DNA from: an uncultured Endomicrobiia bacterium
GTDB taxonomy: Bacteria; Elusimicrobiota; Endomicrobiia; DTEH01
Direction: 5' to 3'
NCBI GenBank assembly: GCA_937936785.1
Contig: CALDDQ010000010.1
Location: 54,754 to 118,753 of the forward strand
Length of the DNA: 64,000 nt
In this document: piece by piece, positions 39,765-51,360 of the stretch
How positions within the stretch are numbered: position 1 is the first letter of the stretch
How the letters are laid out: each line of letters opens with the position of its first letter
Translations under genes and position numbers: made by a program
Notes under the pieces: model-generated
Databases searched by the model: none
What the model was told of the DNA's origin: nothing
What the model saw: only the letters and a program-made list of their open reading frames with translations

Positions 39765-40973
39765 CTATGACAAAATTTCTTTTGTTAAACTTGTCCCTTG
39801 AACAATTTTTTTTATTTCAAAAAGGTCGTCAATGGTTTTTGCAATACAATTAAAACCTTTAATAATACCCATATGCTTGCCAGATTGAAACTTTTTATTT
39901 TTTGAATACATCATCAGTGGCACATATTCTCTTGTATGATCTGTATGTTCTAAGAATCCAGGATCGTTTCCATGATCAGAAGTTATAATTAATAAATCTG
40001 TTTCTTGCATTTGAGAAATTATTCGCACAAGTTGGTTATCAAAATATTTTAACCCTTCATAATATGACTTTATATCTCTACGATGTCCCCATAACATATC
40101 AAAATCTACCAAATTAGTAAAAATCAAAGTTTTTGAACCAGTATAAGTTTTCATAGATTCAATTGTTTTTTCAATTCCATCCTCATTATTTTTTGTATGA
40201 ATTGCTTCTGTCAACCCTTGCCCTGCAAAAATATCTTCAATTTTCCCTATGCCCAAAACAATACCATTGTTTTCTTTCACATAGTCAAGAATAGTTTTTG
40301 ATATAGGTTTAATACTAAAATCTTTTCTATTTGCAGTGCGTTTAAAAGTTTCTTTATTGTTACCGATAAACGGTCTTGCAATTACTCTACCTATATTATG
40401 TTGTTCAAACTCGCCTTTTCCTAACATTTCTCTTGCAATTTCACAATACTTATATAATTTTTCTACTGGAATTATTGTTTCATTAGCAGCAACCTGAAAC
40501 ACACTATCTGCAGAAGTGTACACTATTGGAAAACCAGTTTTTAAATGTTCTTCTCCTAAAAGTCTTAATATCTCTGTCCCTGAACAAGGAAAATTACCTA
40601 ACGTTTTGGTGCCGATACGTTTTTCATATTCTTCAATTAAATCTTTTGGAAAACCATTAGGATATGTAGGAAAGGGTCTTGTAAGTATTATACCTGACAT
40701 CTCCCAATGACCTGTAGTTGTATCTTTCCCTTTAGATAACTCAAGAAGTTTTGCATAACTACCTACAATTTCTATGTTTTTATCTTTATATTTTTTGTCT
40801 TCTATAAATTTATATAACCCAAGTCGTGCCATGTTTGGTAAGTTGAAATCAGAAATAGTTTTTACTATATGATTTAATGTGTCAGCACCTTTGTCTTTAT
40901 ACTCTTGAGCATCTGGTAACTCTCCAACACCAAATCCGTCCAAAATAACTAATATTATTCTTTCTATTAACAT
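39765..40973 (-). CDS. deoB: phosphopentomutase
   Basis: ILDGFGVGELPDAQEYKDKGADTLNHI, GKDTTTGHWEMSG, SDHGNDP. Confidence 0.95.
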   Translation of the reverse strand: MLIERIILVILDGFGVGELPDAQEYKDKGADTLNHIVKTISDFNLPNMARLGLYKFIEDKKYKDKNIEIVGSYAKLLELSKGKDTTTGHWEMSGIILTRPFPTYPNGFPKDLIEEYEKRIGTKTLGNFPCSGTEILRLLGEEHLKTGFPIVYTSADSVFQVAANETIIPVEKLYKYCEIAREMLGKGEFEQHNIGRVIARPFIGNNKETFKRTANRKDFSIKPISKTILDYVKENNGIVLGIGKIEDIFAGQGLTEAIHTKNNEDGIEKTIESMKTYTGSKTLIFTNLVDFDMLWGHRRDIKSYYEGLKYFDNQLVRIISQMQETDLLIITSDHGNDPGFLEHTDHTREYVPLMMYSKNKKFQSGKHMGIIKGFNCIAKTIDDLFEIKKIVQGTSLTKEILS

Positions 40974-41155
40974 ATCTGTCCTCCATTATAAAACAAAAAC
41001 TTTTTATGTTAATTCATATGTTTTTACACTTATAGAGTTTTATAAAATAAAAATCTTATCTTCAACTAAAGGTAAAAAAAACATACTCTCTAAAAATCTA
41101 ACAAAAATAAAATATTGACAAAAAAATATAAATTTTATTTATTAAATGGTTTATC

Positions 41156-42715
41156 ATGACTAACAAAAATAATTTGTTTAAAAATTTATTCTATTTTTTA
41201 GTACTGTTTTGTTCATTCACAATTTTTTATTTTACAAAAAATTTATTATTAACTTTACTTTTTATTATCTTACCTATAGCTTTTCATTTGTATTATGATT
41301 ATAAACTAAAAAAACTATTTTATTATGAAAAAATATATAAAACTCTCGCTTATATGCCAAAATATCACGAACTAAAACCATTGCTTGATTTTGTTGTTCA
41401 CTCGGTATCCGATATTTTATCTGCAGAAAGATCTAGTTTGTTCCTTATAAATAAAGAAACAAAACTTTTATGGACAGTTGTTGCCGAAAATCTTGAAATT
41501 AAAGAAATTTCAGTACCTATCGGCGAAGGAATTGTTGGACATGTTGCACAAACAGGAACTTTGGTTTGTATAAATTCTGATCCTTATAAAGATAAAAGAT
41601 TCTTACCTCTAATTGATCAAAAAACTGGTTATAGAACAAAAAATTTAATTTGTGCTCCGGTATTTGATTCTAAAAAGAAAATTATTGCTGTAATTGAAGT
41701 TTTAAACAAAAAATGTAAACCCGGATTTTCTAAAAAAGATGAAGATATTTTAAAAATTTTCTGTACAGAAATTGGGAATACATTAACAAATGTTTATTTG
41801 TACGAATCTTATCAACAACTTTTGGAAAGTTTATTTAAAGCATTTGCTACAGCAGTTGATGCTAGAGATCCAGTTACAAGAGGTCATTCTATCCGAACAA
41901 TGAAATATGCATTTAACATTGCTACGGCATTAAATCTTTCATCTAATGAAATAAAAATAATCGAATACGCATCTTTACTGCATGATGTTGGAAAAATTGG
42001 TATTCCAGATAATATATTGTTAAAATCAGAAAAATTTACTAAGGAAGAATATGATGTTATGAAAACGCATGTTTTAATGACTAAAGAAATTTTATCAAAA
42101 ATTTCTTTCCCGGAAGAATATCGTGATGTTCCTCTTATTGCATCATTACACCACGAATTTTTAAATGGTTCCGGGTATCCTTTTGGTTTAAAAAGTAATG
42201 AAATTCCTCTTCTTGCAAAAATTGTTTGTGTTGCAGATATATATGATGCTTTGATAAGTTATGATAGACCTTATAAACCTCAAGTAACACAACAAGATGC
42301 TTTAAAAGTTTTGTCCTATATGGCTGACGAAGGAAAACTTGATAAAGATATAGTTAACCTTTTTATCGAAAAAAAATTATATCAAATTGAACGTAGAGAA
42401 TTTGTTCGTGTTGATAAAGAATTTGCATTTTCTTGGCGAAAACTTGGTCCTGATGATATAAAATCTGTTTTACCAATAATTGCAAAAACTAAAAATATTT
42501 CTGCAGGAGGGCTTAGGTTTTTAACAAATGAAAACCTGGAAACAAACACATTTGTTGAAGTTGAATTATATTTACCAAATCATACAATCGAAACTTTAGC
42601 AAAAGTTGTTCATTGTAAAACTTTATCAGAAAATGACACAAAAGAAATCGGCATAATGTTTATTAATCTTCCAAAAGATACTGAAGTTAGGTTAACCCAA
42701 TATTTTAATAACTAA
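41156..42715 (+). CDS. membrane-anchored GAF - HD-GYP - PilZ protein (predicted c-di-GMP phosphodiesterase)
   Basis: N-terminal TMs; GAF-like; HDVGKIGIPD...HHEFLNGSGYPFGL (HD-GYP); C-terminal RREFVR and NISAGG PilZ motifs. Confidence 0.92.
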   Translation: MTNKNNLFKNLFYFLVLFCSFTIFYFTKNLLLTLLFIILPIAFHLYYDYKLKKLFYYEKIYKTLAYMPKYHELKPLLDFVVHSVSDILSAERSSLFLINKETKLLWTVVAENLEIKEISVPIGEGIVGHVAQTGTLVCINSDPYKDKRFLPLIDQKTGYRTKNLICAPVFDSKKKIIAVIEVLNKKCKPGFSKKDEDILKIFCTEIGNTLTNVYLYESYQQLLESLFKAFATAVDARDPVTRGHSIRTMKYAFNIATALNLSSNEIKIIEYASLLHDVGKIGIPDNILLKSEKFTKEEYDVMKTHVLMTKEILSKISFPEEYRDVPLIASLHHEFLNGSGYPFGLKSNEIPLLAKIVCVADIYDALISYDRPYKPQVTQQDALKVLSYMADEGKLDKDIVNLFIEKKLYQIERREFVRVDKEFAFSWRKLGPDDIKSVLPIIAKTKNISAGGLRFLTNENLETNTFVEVELYLPNHTIETLAKVVHCKTLSENDTKEIGIMFINLPKDTEVRLTQYFNN

Positions 42716-42783
42716 ATCAAATTTCAAATATCAAACTCTTCAAAAAAATTCTTTTAACATATTTATTATTCAGTATCAGTTTT

Positions 42784-43824
42784 TTATCTTACTTTTATTG
42801 CGACAAAAGTTATCATAACAACTGACAATAATAATGTTACTACATAAAAAAATAGTACAACTTCTCTTTGAGTCCATCCTGAAGATAATAATAAATGATG
42901 AATATGTTCTTTATCTGCAGTTCCTATCCCTACTCCTTTTTTTATTCTTCTAATAATTGAAACTATAACATCTACAAATGGTATACCTACAACAAATATT
43001 GGAACTACAAACGATATTACAGCACCGGTTTTTAATACTCCTACTGTAGTTATACATCCTATTATAAAACCTAACCACAAAGCGCCAGTGTCGCCCATAT
43101 AAAGTTTTGCCGGAAAAAAGTTGTACACCAAAAATCCTCCTGCAACACCTATCAAAATACAAGATAAAATTGCAGATAAAGTCATTTGTTGTGATATAAC
43201 ACCACTTTGACGTTGTAATAATGATATTGCAAAAAAAGTTATTCCCGAAATTAAAATTATCCCTGCAGCAAGACCGTCTACTCCGTCTGCTAAATTTACC
43301 ATGTTCATAAAACTACATAACCATAAAATTGTAACTATCTGACTAACAATTCTTGGTAATGAAACAAATTCTGATTTAAAAGGAATATTAAATCCTAAAA
43401 TCCTAACACCAAAATCCATCGCACAATATGCTACTATTACCTGAAATAAAAATTTTGTAATCGGATTTAAACCTTTCTTATCATCAATTGTTCCTACTAT
43501 AATAACAAGTATTGAAGCAAAAAAAATTCCTAAAAGTTGTTTTGATAAAATTATTGTTTCTTTTACTTCATCCCATTGAAGTATATATCTGTAAGAAAAA
43601 AGTTCTCTTATCTGCGGAAAAATTTTTATTAACAAAAACAATGTTAAAAAAAAACTTAAAAACATTCCAAACCCGCCCCAGCGAGTAAGTTTCCTAAAAT
43701 TTATTTTTCTTTTTGACGGTTTATCATAAATACCAAACTTTTTACCAAACCAATTCGTTGCCGGTACAAAAAGTGTTGTAAAAATAAACGAAACTATAAC
43801 TGAAAAAAAATATATACTTACCAT
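42784..43824 (-). CDS. MraY/WecA-family undecaprenyl-phosphate sugar-1-phosphate transferase
   Basis: [57 protein letters not shown]. Confidence 0.92.
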   Translation of the reverse strand: MVSIYFFSVIVSFIFTTLFVPATNWFGKKFGIYDKPSKRKINFRKLTRWGGFGMFLSFFLTLFLLIKIFPQIRELFSYRYILQWDEVKETIILSKQLLGIFFASILVIIVGTIDDKKGLNPITKFLFQVIVAYCAMDFGVRILGFNIPFKSEFVSLPRIVSQIVTILWLCSFMNMVNLADGVDGLAAGIILISGITFFAISLLQRQSGVISQQMTLSAILSCILIGVAGGFLVYNFFPAKLYMGDTGALWLGFIIGCITTVGVLKTGAVISFVVPIFVVGIPFVDVIVSIIRRIKKGVGIGTADKEHIHHLLLSSGWTQREVVLFFYVVTLLLSVVMITFVAIKVR

Positions 43825-45065
43825 TTTAATGTTGGATATAATGAAAATTTGTCAAGTAGTTCTTTTACTTTTCCTTTTATATATGAAACAACTTTTTTTT
43901 CTCCTTTGGAACTTATAAGTTTGTCAATATAATCAGCTATCTTTATCATTTCTTGTTCTCTCATACCACGAGTTGTTATTGCAGGTGTTCCTATCCTTAT
44001 TCCTGAAGTTATTGCTGGCGGTTGAGGATCATACGGAATCGAATTTTTATTCACAGTAATATTTGCAGATTCTAAAATTGTTTTTACTTGTTCACCAGTC
44101 ATTTTTTGTGATCTCAAATCTACTAGAAACATATGACAATCTGTCCCACCAGAAACTATTTTGTAACCTTTTTTAGCCAAACTATCCGCTAAAGTTCTCG
44201 CATTAGAAATTACCTGAGCTTGGTATAATTGAAAACTTTTACTCATAGATTCTTTTAACGCAACAGCTTTGGCTGATATTGTATGCATCATCGGACCACC
44301 TTGAATACCAGGAAACATCATTTTATCAATCAACGGCGCATATTTTTTCTTTGATAAAATTATTGCGCCACGTGGACCACGCATAGTTTTGTGTGTAGTA
44401 AAAGTTACAAAATCTGCATATGGAACTGGAGAAGGATAAAGTCCTGCTGCAACTAAACCTGCATAATGGGCTATGTCTGCTAAAAAATATGCGTTAATCT
44501 CATCACAAATTTCTCTAAATTTGTCCCAATGAATTATTCTTGAATATGAAGATGAACCTGCTACTATAAGTTTTGGTCTGTACTTTTTTGCAAGATTACG
44601 TAATTCAGTATAATTTATCAATTGAGTATTTTTTGTTACATTGATAGGTATTACTTTGTAATATTTTCCTGAAAAACTCATTGGATGCCCATGAGACAAA
44701 TGTCCACCGTGTGAAAGATGCATTCCCATAATTGTATCGCCAGGATTTAGCACTGAGAAATATACTGCCATATTCGCCTGTGTGCCAGAATGAGGTTGAA
44801 CATTTGCATGTTCTGCATGAAATAATAATTTCGCTCTTTCTATTGCAATAGATTCTACTACATCAACATTTTGGCATCCTCCATAATATCGTTTGCCAGG
44901 ATACCCTTCCGCATATTTGTTCCCCATAACAGATCCTTGTGCTTCCATAACCGCTATAGAAGGAAAATTTTCTGATGCAATCATCTCTAAAGAATTTCTT
45001 TGTCTTTCAAGTTCCTGTTTAATTGCTTCATAAATTTCAACATCTATTTTTTTAAGTTGTAACAT
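43818..45065 (-). CDS. glyA: serine hydroxymethyltransferase
   Basis: [42 protein letters not shown]. Confidence 0.97.
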   Translation of the reverse strand: MLQLKKIDVEIYEAIKQELERQRNSLEMIASENFPSIAVMEAQGSVMGNKYAEGYPGKRYYGGCQNVDVVESIAIERAKLLFHAEHANVQPHSGTQANMAVYFSVLNPGDTIMGMHLSHGGHLSHGHPMSFSGKYYKVIPINVTKNTQLINYTELRNLAKKYRPKLIVAGSSSYSRIIHWDKFREICDEINAYFLADIAHYAGLVAAGLYPSPVPYADFVTFTTHKTMRGPRGAIILSKKKYAPLIDKMMFPGIQGGPMMHTISAKAVALKESMSKSFQLYQAQVISNARTLADSLAKKGYKIVSGGTDCHMFLVDLRSQKMTGEQVKTILESANITVNKNSIPYDPQPPAITSGIRIGTPAITTRGMREQEMIKIADYIDKLISSKGEKKVVSYIKGKVKELLDKFSLYPTLKW

Positions 45066-45540
45066 TTGTTATATCTCCTTTTTGGAACAATTTTTTTATA
45101 ATTATCTCTAAACAAATTTTTATTTCTTCAGCCGTTTGAATGTATACTATATCACTTTGTCCTATAGGGTCATAAATTTCCGGTTGAGAAAAAAAACCAG
45201 CATATTCTTTTAATAAAAAAGTTTTTGAACTATATTTTTTAAATTTATCTTGGATAAAATTTATATGTCCTCTGTCCATAACAAAAATTATGTCTGACTG
45301 ACAAATAATTTCTTCCGAAATTCTAGTTGGAACATGATTTTTAATATCCTTTTTATCTATTTTGTATAACAAAAATACTTTTTTTAAAACTTTTGGTATT
45401 TTAAAATATGGTTCTGCAATTGTTCCACAAGAGTTTATTACAACATCTTCTTTAGCATAACTTGAAACTAATTTTTTAAAATATCCTTCTGCAAAAACAC
45501 TTCTAAACACATTACCAGAACATATAAAAGTTATTTTCAT
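45052..45540 (-). CDS. low-molecular-weight protein tyrosine phosphatase family
   Basis: [19 protein letters not shown] (CX5R) and [12 protein letters not shown]. Confidence 0.86.
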   Translation of the reverse strand: MKITFICSGNVFRSVFAEGYFKKLVSSYAKEDVVINSCGTIAEPYFKIPKVLKKVFLLYKIDKKDIKNHVPTRISEEIICQSDIIFVMDRGHINFIQDKFKKYSSKTFLLKEYAGFFSQPEIYDPIGQSDIVYIQTAEEIKICLEIIIKKLFQKGDITNVTT

Positions 45541-46751
45541 GTTTTATATTTTGAATTTATATCAACATATTTTTTTGAAAGATCGGTCGTATAAAAGATA
45601 TATTCTTTACAAGCATTATTTTTTTTAACATCTATAGTTATTTCATAATATTTTTTTAACATTTCTTTTCTTACTAAATCATCAGATATAAAATTATTTA
45701 CTCCATTTTTTACAACTTTATACTTGCCAATATAAATATCCAATTTTTTCAGTTCTATCTTCGCTTCACTACGACCACAAGCAGAAAGTATTCTTCCCCA
45801 GTTTGGATCAGCACCGTTTATAGCAGTTTTTACAAGTAATGATGAAGATATTGTTTTTACAATTTTTTCTGCATTAAAAATATCTGAATTTTTTACTATA
45901 AGTTTTACTACTCTGTTAACACCCTCTCCATCAAATAATAATTTTTTCACTATTTCTTTTGAAATCTTGTTTATTGAAAATTTAAACTTATCAAAATCTT
46001 TACCGAAACAATCTATTTTTCTATTTTCTACAGAACCATTCGCACAAAAAAATATTGTATCGTTTGGTGACATATCTGAATCTATTGAAAACGAATTAAA
46101 CTCTGGCAAAATACTTTCTACCATAATTTTATCCATAAGATTTTTAGAAATGTTTACATCCGATAAAAAAAATACTAACATTGTTGCATGCGGTTTTGAT
46201 AATTTAAGTTTTGGTCCTATCATCCCAGCACCTTTTGCAAAACATACTGTTGTAACTTTTTTACCATTTAATGATATTCTATCAGAAAAAATTTTGGGTT
46301 TAGTATCTGTAGTCATAATAGCTTCTGCAAAGTTTAAATACTCTTTTGTTTTTGTTTTAACTTTCTCTGAAAGTTTATCTATTCCAGAAAAACATTTTTG
46401 TTTTGGCAATTCAACACCTATAACACCTGTTGACGCTATTAACACTTGTTCTTTAAGTATTCCTAATTTTTTTGACAAATAACTACAAATCTCTTTTGTG
46501 ATTTTATACCCATTGGGTCCGGAAGCTGTGTTTGCACAACCAGAATTTGCAATTATTGATTTAATAATTTTATTCTTTCTCAAATGTTCTTCTGAAACAA
46601 TAATAGAATCTGTTCTTAACAAATTTGTAGTAAATGCAGCTGAACATATAAACCCTTTCGGGCAATATATCAACCCTAAATCTTTTTTTCCTTTTTTTAT
46701 ACCACAATTTATTCCTGAGATTAAAAAATCTTCTGGTAAATTAATTTTCAT
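45537..46751 (-). CDS. argJ: bifunctional glutamate N-acetyltransferase / amino-acid N-acetyltransferase
   Basis: ArgJ pattern: IIANSGCANTASG, LIASTGVIGVELP, MTTDTKPK, GADPNWGRI. Confidence 0.95.
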   Translation of the reverse strand: MKINLPEDFLISGINCGIKKGKKDLGLIYCPKGFICSAAFTTNLLRTDSIIVSEEHLRKNKIIKSIIANSGCANTASGPNGYKITKEICSYLSKKLGILKEQVLIASTGVIGVELPKQKCFSGIDKLSEKVKTKTKEYLNFAEAIMTTDTKPKIFSDRISLNGKKVTTVCFAKGAGMIGPKLKLSKPHATMLVFFLSDVNISKNLMDKIMVESILPEFNSFSIDSDMSPNDTIFFCANGSVENRKIDCFGKDFDKFKFSINKISKEIVKKLLFDGEGVNRVVKLIVKNSDIFNAEKIVKTISSSLLVKTAINGADPNWGRILSACGRSEAKIELKKLDIYIGKYKVVKNGVNNFISDDLVRKEMLKKYYEITIDVKKNNACKEYIFYTTDLSKKYVDINSKYKT

Positions 46752-47797
46752 TTTAATCCTTCTTCTTCATCAATGTTAAACATAATGTTCATATTTTGCA
46801 CTGCTTGACCTGCTGCACCTTTGATTAAATTATCTATTGCAACAAAAATTTTTATCCAGTGTGGAAAGTTCTGTTGTTTACCAAAACCTATCTCACAAAA
46901 GTTTGTTCCTAACACATTTTTTGTCTTAGGCAAAATTCTATCTTCTAATATTTTAATAAAAGGATCTTTAGAATAAAACTTTTTATATATTTTAACTAAA
47001 TTTTCTATTTTTACATCTTTTTCTATAGTTTTTATATAAATATCGCTTAACATACCTTGATATTGTGGTACTACATGCGGAGTAAAAAATATTTTTTCTT
47101 TCTTTTTTGATAACAGAGAAAGTTGTTCTTCTATTTCTGGGATATGCCTATGTTCTCCATTAACATTGTACGAATATGTATTGTTTCCACCAGAATTTTC
47201 ATATTCTTCAACTAACTTTTTTCCTCCACCCGAATATCCACTTTTTGAATCAACTATTATCGTTTTAATAATTTTTATGATAGGAGCTAAACCTAAAATT
47301 ATAGTAGTAGGATAACACCCAGGATTAGAAATAAAGTTTGACATTTTTATTTTTTCTCTGTTAATTTCCGGCAACCCATATACAAACTTATCTAATATAC
47401 TTGGAAAAATATGTTCTTCTTTATAAAACTTTTTGTACAAATTAACATTTTTTATTCTAAAATCTCCACTTAAATCTATAATTTTGGGACATTTTAATTT
47501 ATTTTGGCAGGAAAAATTGTGTATTTCCTTCACAAATTTCATTGAAATACAATGTGATAAACATAAAAATATAACATCACTGTTAATACAACATTGTTCA
47601 TAAGTTTTCTCACAAAAAATATCTAATACTTGTTTATTAGATTTTATCCCTAAAGAAGATACAAGTTTCCCTTTATTACTGTGAGAAGCAAAAATTTGTA
47701 CTTGTGCATATCTATGTATGCTTAAAATTTTCCACAGTTCTTTTCCTGTAATACTTGTTATACCTATAATTCCAATTTTAACTTTTTTATTTTTCAT
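46748..47797 (-). CDS. argC: N-acetyl-gamma-glutamyl-phosphate reductase
   Basis: GITSITGKEL, SNPGCYPTTIILGL, PHVVPQYQGMLSDIY; adjacent to argJ. Confidence 0.95.
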   Translation of the reverse strand: MKNKKVKIGIIGITSITGKELWKILSIHRYAQVQIFASHSNKGKLVSSLGIKSNKQVLDIFCEKTYEQCCINSDVIFLCLSHCISMKFVKEIHNFSCQNKLKCPKIIDLSGDFRIKNVNLYKKFYKEEHIFPSILDKFVYGLPEINREKIKMSNFISNPGCYPTTIILGLAPIIKIIKTIIVDSKSGYSGGGKKLVEEYENSGGNNTYSYNVNGEHRHIPEIEEQLSLLSKKKEKIFFTPHVVPQYQGMLSDIYIKTIEKDVKIENLVKIYKKFYSKDPFIKILEDRILPKTKNVLGTNFCEIGFGKQQNFPHWIKIFVAIDNLIKGAAGQAVQNMNIMFNIDEEEGLK

Positions 47798-48491
47798 CTA
47801 TGTACAATACTACCACTATTTCTCCTTTAATAATTTGTGTTTTTAATCTTTCTTTAACATCACACAATTCCCCACGGAAATATTCTTCATACACCTTAGT
47901 AAGTTCTCGGACAATTGTACAAAAAACTTTTTTTTCTGAAAGAATATTATTTAAAACTTCAATTGTTTTAATCAATCTATTTGGAGATTCATAAAAAACT
48001 ATTGTTGTACCTTCTAAAACAAAACTGTTAATAATTTTTTCAATTTTTCCAATTTTCTTTGAAAGGAAACCTAAAAAAACTATTTTGTTTAAAGGAAACC
48101 CTGAAACTATTGCCGCACTCACAAACGCCGTAGCTCCTGGTATCGGAACAACTTTTATCCCGTTTTCTAAACAAGATTTTATTATCAAATAACCTGGATC
48201 TGAGATTCCAGGTGTACCTCCATCAGATACTAAAGCAACATTTTTATCTTGTTTTATCAATGGTAAAATTTCTTCCACACGACGATGTTCAATATAATTA
48301 TAATAACTTTTTAGTGGTGTTGTTATTTTATATTTTTGACATAAAATTTTTGTTCTACGAGTATCTTCACACAAAATCAAATCTACTTCTGACAACACTC
48401 TTATTGCACGAAATGTTATATCTTCCAAATTACCTATCGGTGTTGCAACTACATAAAGAACACCTTGTTGCATAAAATTTTTATCCCACAA
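47787..48491 (-). CDS. rsmI: 16S rRNA (cytidine1402-2'-O)-methyltransferase
   Basis: LYVVATPIGNLEDITFRAIRVL, CEDTRRTKILC, VSDGGTPGISDPGY. Confidence 0.96.
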   Translation of the reverse strand: MWDKNFMQQGVLYVVATPIGNLEDITFRAIRVLSEVDLILCEDTRRTKILCQKYKITTPLKSYYNYIEHRRVEEILPLIKQDKNVALVSDGGTPGISDPGYLIIKSCLENGIKVVPIPGATAFVSAAIVSGFPLNKIVFLGFLSKKIGKIEKIINSFVLEGTTIVFYESPNRLIKTIEVLNNILSEKKVFCTIVRELTKVYEEYFRGELCDVKERLKTQIIKGEIVVVLYIDEK

Positions 48492-49344
48492 TTTCTAACG
48501 AAAAATCTACATCTTTTGGTGAATGAGTGATTCTTCCTATAGAGACATAGTCTATGTCTAAATTTAATAACTTCTTTATTTTACTTTCATCAATTTTACC
48601 AGAAACTTCTATCAAAGTCTTAGGTAGTTTCTCACGAATTAATGTAACTGCTTTTTTTAATTGGTCATAACTCATATTATCTAACATTATTACATCAGGT
48701 TTCATTTTTAATGCCAGTTTAAGTTCTCTGTTGTTTGTGCATTCTATCTCAATATTTGTAGTATAATCTAACCTATTTTTCATCTGAACCAAAATTTCTT
48801 CCACAGGAAGTTTTTTGTGCATACAAACTAATAAATGATTGTCTTTAATTAAAACCATATCATCTAATCCATCTCTATGATTTTTTCCACCACCACATAC
48901 TACTGCATATCTTTCCAAATATCTTAACCCGGGATGAGTCTTGCGAGTGTCATAAATATCAAACTTACCTCTTGATAAGTCAACATATTTTTTAGTTGAA
49001 GTAGCAATACCGCTTAAATGTTGTAAGAAATTTAATGCTACACGTTCTCCTGTAAGTACTGCACGGGCAGAACCTTCTACTATTGCTACAACTGTATTAG
49101 GTTTAACTTTATCTCCATCAGAAACTTTTGCCCGCCACTTACATTTTTTGTCCAACTGTTTAAAAACTTCTTTTACAATAGGTAGTCCACAAATAATACC
49201 TTCTTCTCTTGAAACAATTTTTGCAACAACTTTTACCGTAGGCGGAATAACATTTTCAGTAGTAATATCTCCTTCCCCAATATCTTCTGCAAGAGAATTT
49301 TTTATAACTGACAAAACTTTTTTTTGTTCAAGTTTTATTTTCAT
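48481..49344 (-). CDS. nadC: nicotinate-nucleotide pyrophosphorylase (carboxylating)
   Basis: EDIGEGDITTENVIP, ERVALNFLQHLSGIAT, YDTRKTHPGLRYLERYAV, GGGKNHRDGLDDMVLIKDNH. Confidence 0.96.
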   Translation of the reverse strand: MKIKLEQKKVLSVIKNSLAEDIGEGDITTENVIPPTVKVVAKIVSREEGIICGLPIVKEVFKQLDKKCKWRAKVSDGDKVKPNTVVAIVEGSARAVLTGERVALNFLQHLSGIATSTKKYVDLSRGKFDIYDTRKTHPGLRYLERYAVVCGGGKNHRDGLDDMVLIKDNHLLVCMHKKLPVEEILVQMKNRLDYTTNIEIECTNNRELKLALKMKPDVIMLDNMSYDQLKKAVTLIREKLPKTLIEVSGKIDESKIKKLLNLDIDYVSIGRITHSPKDVDFSLEIVG

Positions 49345-49347
49345 TTA

Positions 49348-51360
49348 CTAAATTTTCTCCTTGTGGTTTTTTCTATTTTTTAGTACCATTTCGTTAAGGA
49401 TTTTTAGTTTATCTCTATATATAATTGCAGTTTCAAAATCAAGTAATTCTGCCGCTTTCTTCATCTGTGTCTCTAACATATTTTTTATAATATTTACATT
49501 ATTTTTTGTAACAATTTCTTTTGAAAAATCTTTTATTTCAACAAGATGCTTATTTTTTGCTTTTAATTGAAATTCTTCTATATCTTTAACTGCTTTTATG
49601 ATTGTCCTCGGGACAATATTATGTTTTTTGTTATATTCTAACTGAATCTTTCGTCTTCTAGACATTTCTGCTACAGCAGACAGTATAGAACTTGTTTTTT
49701 TATTTGCATACAAGATAATTTTTCCATCAATATTTCGTGCTGCGCGACCTGAAATTTGTATTATTGTAGTTTCGTTTCGTAAAAAACCTTCCTTATCAGC
49801 ATCTAAAATTGCTACTAAAGAAACTTCTGGCAAATCCAATCCTTCCCGTAATAAATTTACACCAACTAAACAATCAAACTCTCCTGCACGCAAATCTTTT
49901 ATTATAGCAATCCTACTTAGTGCATCAATGTCAGAATGAATATATTTTACACGAAACTTTTGTGATTGCAAATATTCACACAAATCTTCTGCAGTACGTT
50001 TTGTTAAAGTGCTTATTAAAACACGTTGTTTTTTGGCAATTACCTTTCTTGCTTCTTCAATGATATCTTTTACTTGTTTTGTTGCAGGTTTTATTATAAC
50101 TTCAGGATCTACCAAACCTGTGGGACGAATTATTTGTTCTACTACATTATTATTTGATCGTTCTATTTCCCATTGAGATGGTGTTGCTGAAACATATACT
50201 GTTTGATCTATTAAATCCAAAAATTCATCAAATTTTAAAGGTCTGTTGTCAAGAGCAGAAGGTAACCTAAAACCATAATCTATCAACGTCTGTTTGCGCG
50301 ATTTATCTCCTTCATACATACCTTTTATCTGTGGAATCGTTACATGAGATTCATCAATTATACATAAAAAATTTTTTGGAAAATAATCTATTAAACATTG
50401 TGGTCTTGAACCTGCAGGACGACCTGAAAAATGTCTTGAATAATTTTCTATCCCATGACAAAATCCTGTTTCTTGAAGTAATTCTAAATCATTATTTGTT
50501 CTTTGTTCTAACCTTTGAGCTTCTAAAATTTTTCCACAAGAACGAAGTTCTGCTAATCTTAAACTCAATTCTTCTTTTATACTTTTTATTGCATAATCAA
50601 ATTTTTCCATTGAAGTAACAAAATGACTTGCCGGATAAATGTAAGTTTTTTTATATTTAACAATAATTTCGTTAGTTAACGGTTTATGTTCATTAATTTC
50701 TACAATTTTATTTTCACAAAATTTTATCCTTATAAAAGTCTCCAAATATGATGGCCAAACGTCTATTACATCTCCATAAACACGAAATTTGTTTCTTGAA
50801 AAATCTATGTTGTTACGTTCATATCGTATCTTTACCAAATCTTTTGTAAGATGTTCCATTGTCATATTTCTTCCAACTTCTAAAAATATCCCCATGTTTT
50901 GAAAATCTTCCGGCGAACCAATGTTATATATACAAGAAACAGATGCTACTACAATAACATCTTCTCTTGATAATAAACTTGAGGTAGCTTTTAACCTTAA
51001 TCTGTCAATATGTTCATTTATTGAAGCATCTTTTTCTATATAAGTATCTGAAGAAGGGATATAAGCTTCCGGTTGATAATAATCATAGTAAGAAATAAAA
51101 TATTCCACTGCATTGTTCGGAAAAAATTCTTTAAATTCAGAATATAACTGTGCAGCTAAAGTTTTGTTATGTGAAATTATCAGTGTAGGTCTGTTAATGT
51201 TTGCAATAACATTTGCTATTGTAAAAGTTTTCCCAGAACCAGTCACTCCAAGTAAAGTTTGATCTTTTACACCAGACAAAATTTTTTCAGTAAGAATTTT
51301 TATTGCTTTTTTTTGGTCTGTAGCTGGTAAAAAAGGTTGGTATATTTTAAATTTATTCAT
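49348..51360 (-). CDS. uvrB: excinuclease ABC subunit B
   Basis: TLLGVTGSGKTFTIANVI, YYDYYQPEAYIPSSDTYIEKDASINEHIDRLR, GLDLPEVSLVAILDADKEGFLR. Confidence 0.97.
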   Translation of the reverse strand: MNKFKIYQPFLPATDQKKAIKILTEKILSGVKDQTLLGVTGSGKTFTIANVIANINRPTLIISHNKTLAAQLYSEFKEFFPNNAVEYFISYYDYYQPEAYIPSSDTYIEKDASINEHIDRLRLKATSSLLSREDVIVVASVSCIYNIGSPEDFQNMGIFLEVGRNMTMEHLTKDLVKIRYERNNIDFSRNKFRVYGDVIDVWPSYLETFIRIKFCENKIVEINEHKPLTNEIIVKYKKTYIYPASHFVTSMEKFDYAIKSIKEELSLRLAELRSCGKILEAQRLEQRTNNDLELLQETGFCHGIENYSRHFSGRPAGSRPQCLIDYFPKNFLCIIDESHVTIPQIKGMYEGDKSRKQTLIDYGFRLPSALDNRPLKFDEFLDLIDQTVYVSATPSQWEIERSNNNVVEQIIRPTGLVDPEVIIKPATKQVKDIIEEARKVIAKKQRVLISTLTKRTAEDLCEYLQSQKFRVKYIHSDIDALSRIAIIKDLRAGEFDCLVGVNLLREGLDLPEVSLVAILDADKEGFLRNETTIIQISGRAARNIDGKIILYANKKTSSILSAVAEMSRRRKIQLEYNKKHNIVPRTIIKAVKDIEEFQLKAKNKHLVEIKDFSKEIVTKNNVNIIKNMLETQMKKAAELLDFETAIIYRDKLKILNEMVLKNRKNHKEKI

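Noticed and set aside
42950-43162. 70-aa minus-strand ORF rich in Cys/Arg/Tyr
   Set aside because: Alternative frame inside the MraY/WecA-family gene; no independent support.
45967-46779. Plus-strand ORFs of 171 and 93 aa
   Set aside because: Antisense to argJ and the end of argC; no domain evidence.
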